A DNA stretch of 64,000 bases from Theionarchaea archaeon (lineage in GTDB: Archaea; Methanobacteriota_B; Thermococci; Methanofastidiosales; SZ-28-30), in assembly GCA_018992685.1 (NCBI GenBank), contig JACVGT010000018.1, forward strand, positions 286,578-350,577. Direction: 5' to 3'. Numbering within the stretch: the stretch's first letter is position 1; every line of letters begins with the position of its first letter. Under the pieces are notes generated by a model. The model was given only the letters and a program-made list of their open reading frames with translations. It was not told the origin of the DNA and searched no databases. Position numbers and translations under genes: made by a program. This document shows positions 60,983 to 64,000 of the stretch, one piece after another.

Positions 60983-61932
60983 AGTATCTCTATTCTCACA
61001 ATATCCTGCACCCAGTAGCTCCCTTCATACCCTTTTGCTATCAAGCGTCTCTCTCTGGTGATGATGAGTTCTCCAATTCTGTCCAGTGAAAAATCTACGG
61101 TATATCCATCTTCTGCAATAATCCTCACTGTCGTTCCTTGGGGACGTGCCTTTTCCACAATAAGAGACACTGGGATACCTGTATACTGGGTTTCTGGTTC
61201 ATACTTATACTGCCCAACCATTTCTGCTTCCACTGTGGTCTCATACAGGGAAAAATCTTCGTACATGAAGGAGTATGCCTGTTCAACGTCACCTGTCACC
61301 TCAATCTTCCCGGAAGTCTTATAGACGAACGTATAGTAGTACACACCACCCACCATGAAGGCTGCGCATACCACAAGTGTCAGAGCTTTTCTCATGCTGT
61401 ATTCCTGTTCTCTCCCTTCCACGACATTCAGCACATTATAGGCAAAAACGCCTGCAAATGCCACCCCTGACACAAATGAAATGAGAGCAACCAGTGTGAA
61501 GAAATGAATGGCATTGTATGGAGCAAAGAACAACTGGAAGATGAATACATTGGCTGCAGTTGCTATTCCTCCCGCAACAGCAAGGGTATACACATTTCTC
61601 TTCCTCAGGACAAGGAACAGCAAATCAGCAAGAACTCCCTGAATGCCACTGAGCAAGATGACGAAAATGCCCAGTTTGCCGCCAGTAAACAACTCCACAA
61701 CCCCTTTGAGAACCCCAACCATGGTGCAGGTTCCTTCTTTTTTCACCAGTCCAAAAGCCAGGACAATCCAGAAGATGTGAAGCCCTGCCAGGAATTGTCC
61801 TGCCCCGAATGGCACACCCAGAAATCGGTTAACCAGATTGCCCAAGTATCCAATATAGGTGGAACTCACCCCTCCCAGAGCTGATATGATGGCTATTTTC
61901 ACCAGGTCTTTCGTCTGGAAATAGTATTTCAT
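60979..61932 (-). CDS. ECF substrate-binding (S) component with C-terminal molybdopterin-oxidoreductase-like domain
   Basis: 317 aa. Residues ~1-180 are a six-helix membrane S component ('GGVSSTYIGYLGNLVNRFLGVPFGAGQFLAGLHI', 'VGVLKGVVELFTGGKLGIFVILLSGIQGVLADLLF'). One more helix follows, then an outside domain (~215-317) ending 'GIPVSLIVEKA', 'VRIIAEDGYTVDFSL', 'GYEGSYWVQDIVRIEIL'. This last part matches the repeats of the lipoproteins at 62805 and 63593. An S component with such a fused domain is unusual. Substrate unknown. Overlaps metallophosphoesterase gene end by 4 bases. Confidence 0.75.
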   Translation of the reverse strand: MKYYFQTKDLVKIAIISALGGVSSTYIGYLGNLVNRFLGVPFGAGQFLAGLHIFWIVLAFGLVKKEGTCTMVGVLKGVVELFTGGKLGIFVILLSGIQGVLADLLFLVLRKRNVYTLAVAGGIATAANVFIFQLFFAPYNAIHFFTLVALISFVSGVAFAGVFAYNVLNVVEGREQEYSMRKALTLVVCAAFMVGGVYYYTFVYKTSGKIEVTGDVEQAYSFMYEDFSLYETTVEAEMVGQYKYEPETQYTGIPVSLIVEKARPQGTTVRIIAEDGYTVDFSLDRIGELIITRERRLIAKGYEGSYWVQDIVRIEIL

Positions 61933-62702
61933 AGCGGAATCACCTCATACGTAATCTCATTCCCAACCCTTACGATAATAAAATGATGAACCCCCTGTCT
62001 AGTCAGTGGTGATCCAGCTCCCCCAGATATGAGAACCCTGGTTTCATTAACATTCTCTTCATACAGGTGGTGTATGTGGGAGCAGAAGACATAGTCCACA
62101 TGGTATTTCTGTACAATCTCAAGGAATTCCTCCGGTTGGATCATACAGTACGTCCCTTGAGGATCCAAGGGCGGCACATGCATGAACACAAATGTATGTT
62201 CAAACCCTTTCCTGAGTTGGTTCTCCAGGAATTCAAGCTGTGATTCATTGAGAACTTTTTTCGAGTTGTCCAGGATCACAAAGAGAGAATTCTGATACGT
62301 GACAGCATAGACCCTCTCTCCGAGGTACGATGTGTAGTACGAGGAGTCATCATGATTCCCGCACACATACAGGATGGGTGATCTCAGCACTGATACTGTC
62401 TCCAAAAACGCATCAAAATCCTGCGGTGTTCCCTCCACCACAAAATCGCCTCCCCCTACCACAAAGAGAGGGTCCAGTTCATTTATCTTTGCGAGCAGTG
62501 TGATGAAAACCTCTGGTGATTGAGAACCTTCAGCAGGTCTGGTATCACCGAAGTAGACAAATGTATAAGGATATGTATTGCCAAACAGGCCTTCTCCCTC
62601 ATAGACAGGATACGGGTTCTGTGTTCTCTGAACGTGATCTCCCGCCACCATGATCAGTACTGCTGCACCTGCCGCAATCACCATCATGTGCCATCTCTTC
62701 AT
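61929..62702 (-). CDS. Calcineurin-like metallophosphoesterase, exported
   Basis: 257 aa. N-terminal signal or anchor (MKRWHMMVIAAGAAVLIMVAG). Metal motifs in order: YFGDTR (~50), GGGDFV (~83), CGNHDD (~114), MHVPP (~175), SHIHH (~210). Dinuclear metal phosphatase outside the membrane. First gene of the ECF operon, so it may strip phosphate from the compound before uptake. Promoter lies in the palindrome at 62723-62742. Confidence 0.85.
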   Translation of the reverse strand: MKRWHMMVIAAGAAVLIMVAGDHVQRTQNPYPVYEGEGLFGNTYPYTFVYFGDTRPAEGSQSPEVFITLLAKINELDPLFVVGGGDFVVEGTPQDFDAFLETVSVLRSPILYVCGNHDDSSYYTSYLGERVYAVTYQNSLFVILDNSKKVLNESQLEFLENQLRKGFEHTFVFMHVPPLDPQGTYCMIQPEEFLEIVQKYHVDYVFCSHIHHLYEENVNETRVLISGGAGSPLTRQGVHHFIIVRVGNEITYEVIPL

Positions 62703-62722
62703 CGATATGCTGATCTAAGCAT

Positions 62723-62742
62723 GACGTTATAAATATAACGTC
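62723..62742. promoter_or_regulatory. Palindromic operator over divergent promoters
   Basis: GACGTTATAAATATAACGTC is an inverted repeat with 8-bp arms (GACGTTAT/ATAACGTC). It contains the minus-strand TATA box of the phosphoesterase/ECF operon. A further ATAACGT lies at 62761 next to the + strand TATA TTTATAAAG of the lipoprotein gene. One regulator could control both units. Confidence 0.6.
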
Positions 62743-62804
62743 CGATATGTCCGGGTAATCATAACGTTTATAAAGACCTCGAACCATGAAATGCTGGTGA
62801 TCAT

Positions 62805-63596
62805 ATGAAAAGACTGGGAATAATGCTTGTCCTGTCGATCCTGGTACTGGGATGTGTTGGACAGGAAAGTGAGGTACCAGAACCTGAGTACACGGTGGAC
62901 GTGACAGGGCTGGCCCAAGGTACAATCACGCTTGCTGACTTGAAGGAGAACCCTTCAGAGTTTACAGCCGTCCTGGTGAAGTCTACTGGTACAGAGATCG
63001 AAAATACTTGGAAAGGAAGGCTTCTCACTGAGTTATTGGCATTGTACAACGTAAATCCAGCATATATTTCCTTTGTGGCTGAGGATGGATACATGATCAC
63101 ACTCCAGATGGAGGACCTGAACAATGCATACCTGTGCTACGAGATGGATGGAAAGGAGCTCACTCTGGAGGATGGTGGACCAGTACGACTGGTAATTTCT
63201 GACCAGCCAGGAAAGTTGTGGATGTCATACCTGAAAGAGATCAAGCTGATAGGAAAGGAGAATGCACTCATTATCCATGGAAAGACTAAAGTAGTCCTAG
63301 CTCTTACAAAAGAAGATTTTGAGCGCTTTGACAAGAAAACAGTGGAAGCCGAATTCAAAGGAGAGATAAAAACCTACAGTGGTATTTCTCTGACGATGTT
63401 GTTGAATCAGGCCCGATATGAAGATGATGCATCTACTATCAGATTTGTAGCGAGAGATGGCTACGTCGTTGAACTGGATTTCACTGAGGTATACAGCAAT
63501 GAAGATATTCTGGTGACAGAGGACTTCACCTTGGTCATGCCGGGATATCAATCAAAGTACTGGATGAAAGACCTAGCGGAGATAGAGGTACTATGA
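62805..63596 (+). CDS. Lipoprotein with two molybdopterin-oxidoreductase-like domains
   Basis: 263 aa. Lipobox LVLGC (Cys17). Two copies of one domain: residues ~28-145 (GRLLTELLAL, SFVAEDGYMITL, LEDGGPVRLVI, LWMSYLKEIKLI) and ~150-263 (GISLTMLLNQA, RFVARDGYVVEL, YWMKDLAEIEVL). The pattern is that of the sulfite-oxidase/Mo-pterin fold but without the Cys or other cofactor residues I can identify. Same domain as on the ECF S component across the divergent promoter. Likely a surface receptor for the imported compound. Coupled to the next gene (ATGA). Confidence 0.7.
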   Translation: MKRLGIMLVLSILVLGCVGQESEVPEPEYTVDVTGLAQGTITLADLKENPSEFTAVLVKSTGTEIENTWKGRLLTELLALYNVNPAYISFVAEDGYMITLQMEDLNNAYLCYEMDGKELTLEDGGPVRLVISDQPGKLWMSYLKEIKLIGKENALIIHGKTKVVLALTKEDFERFDKKTVEAEFKGEIKTYSGISLTMLLNQARYEDDASTIRFVARDGYVVELDFTEVYSNEDILVTEDFTLVMPGYQSKYWMKDLAEIEVL

Positions 63597-64000
63597 AGAG
63601 GATTTTCCTATTTCTTCTTATGATTCTGAGTCTTGGATGTATCCATCAAGTCTCCTGGACCTTTCACGTAATAGGTGATGAGGTAACTGAATATACACTG
63701 AAAGGGATTACTTCAATGGATGCCTCAATGATTGAGGAGACACTCATTGAGAAGGAAGTCAAGAAAGTTAGGTGGGAAGGCGTCCTAGCCAGGGAATTCG
63801 GGGAGGGTGATACCATTAACTTCATTTCTCAAGATGGGTATGTGGTCAGCATCCCCTACAGCGTAGATGTGATTCTGGCATACAGGAAAGAAGGGAATCC
63901 CATTGGCGAGGAAGACGGGGGTCCCTTGAAGATCATTGTCGACCCTACCTATGGGTGCAAATGCAACTGGCTCAAGTATCTGAGAATTGTAGAATTCGTG
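63593..64000 (+). CDS. Second lipoprotein of the same family, partial
   Basis: 136 codons present; the 3' end is off the window. Lipobox LSLGC (Cys16). One visible domain with 'GVLAREFGEGDTINFISQDGYVVSIP', 'ILAYRKEGNPIGEEDGGPLKIIV' and 'CNWLKYLRIVEFV'; this copy keeps the full 'AYR..G.P...DGGPL' part typical of molybdopterin-binding oxidoreductases. Start overlaps the stop of the previous gene. Second member of a tandem receptor set. Confidence 0.7.
   Translation, partial: MKRIFLFLLMILSLGCIHQVSWTFHVIGDEVTEYTLKGITSMDASMIEETLIEKEVKKVRWEGVLAREFGEGDTINFISQDGYVVSIPYSVDVILAYRKEGNPIGEEDGGPLKIIVDPTYGCKCNWLKYLRIVEFV

Noticed and set aside
1..64000. CRISPR arrays or cas genes, rRNA genes
   Set aside because: No regularly spaced repeats, cas motifs or rRNA-like stretches were seen in reading the window.

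Overview
The window reads as a chromosomal contig from an archaeon, probably a euryarchaeal-type lineage. Reasons: nearly every transcription unit starts with an archaeal BRE/TATA box (forms such as CGAAAAGTTTATATA); leaderless starts and Shine-Dalgarno starts are mixed; there is an archaeal Clp1/Grc3-type RNA 5'-kinase, an F420-hydrogenase-like beta-subunit fusion, archaeal-type valyl-tRNA synthetase, an AksA/LeuA-like synthase, lipobox lipoproteins, and one tRNA-Thr(GGT) with encoded CCA. I cannot fix the species from sequence alone.

Layout. 1-9.2 kb: a partial B12-type radical SAM gene, a structured small-RNA candidate, a stand-alone LigD-type 3'-phosphoesterase, a lipoprotein, a PIG-L deacetylase, the RNA kinase, an aldo/keto reductase with a V4R-domain protein, and an iron alcohol dehydrogenase. 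9.5-20.1 kb: a DUF885 peptidase, an orphan oligopeptide permease, a frameshifted small gene, three TGGCAC-N-GTGCCA palindromes, tRNA-Thr, a HEPN-domain protein, an HTH-membrane regulator coupled to a membrane HEGGH protein, and uvrC.

20.2-28.7 kb (all minus strand) is the most striking part: an apparent RiPP (ribosomally made, post-translationally modified peptide) gene cluster. It has two tiny paralogous precursor genes (25 and 32 aa, sharing EIDQCMCCA), each with its own promoter and T-rich terminator; a PqqD-like leader-binding protein; three radical SAM/SPASM enzymes; a methyltransferase; an HExxH protein; a Lon-type serine protease domain without its AAA part; and an MFS exporter. 28.9-31.6 kb: a penicillin-acylase-family hydrolase with a small membrane partner.

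31.8-43.1 kb looks AT-richer and is an accessory island. Two similar cassettes each pair a long ATPase (unique N-terminus, CARDB-like middle, AAA/STAND core, winged-helix end) with a short ATPase. They face away from a central block holding a FilR1-type regulator and two small peptide genes that share the motif D-x-[LY]-P-D-P-[KR]; a dead transposase lies beside them. A peptide-signalling or defence system is a reasonable hypothesis.

43.3-58.4 kb is mostly metabolic and informational: homocitrate/isopropylmalate-type synthase, an FrhG-ferredoxin-FrhB fusion, AIM24 protein, valS with two zinc dehydrogenases, a metallo-hydrolase with an internal deletion, an MFS carrier, a nucleotidyltransferase, SppA, and Fe-S proteins. 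58.5-64 kb carries an ECF uptake transporter (S, fused A-A, T, plus an NTPase), a metallophosphoesterase, and divergent lipoproteins that share with the S component a molybdopterin-oxidoreductase-like fold.
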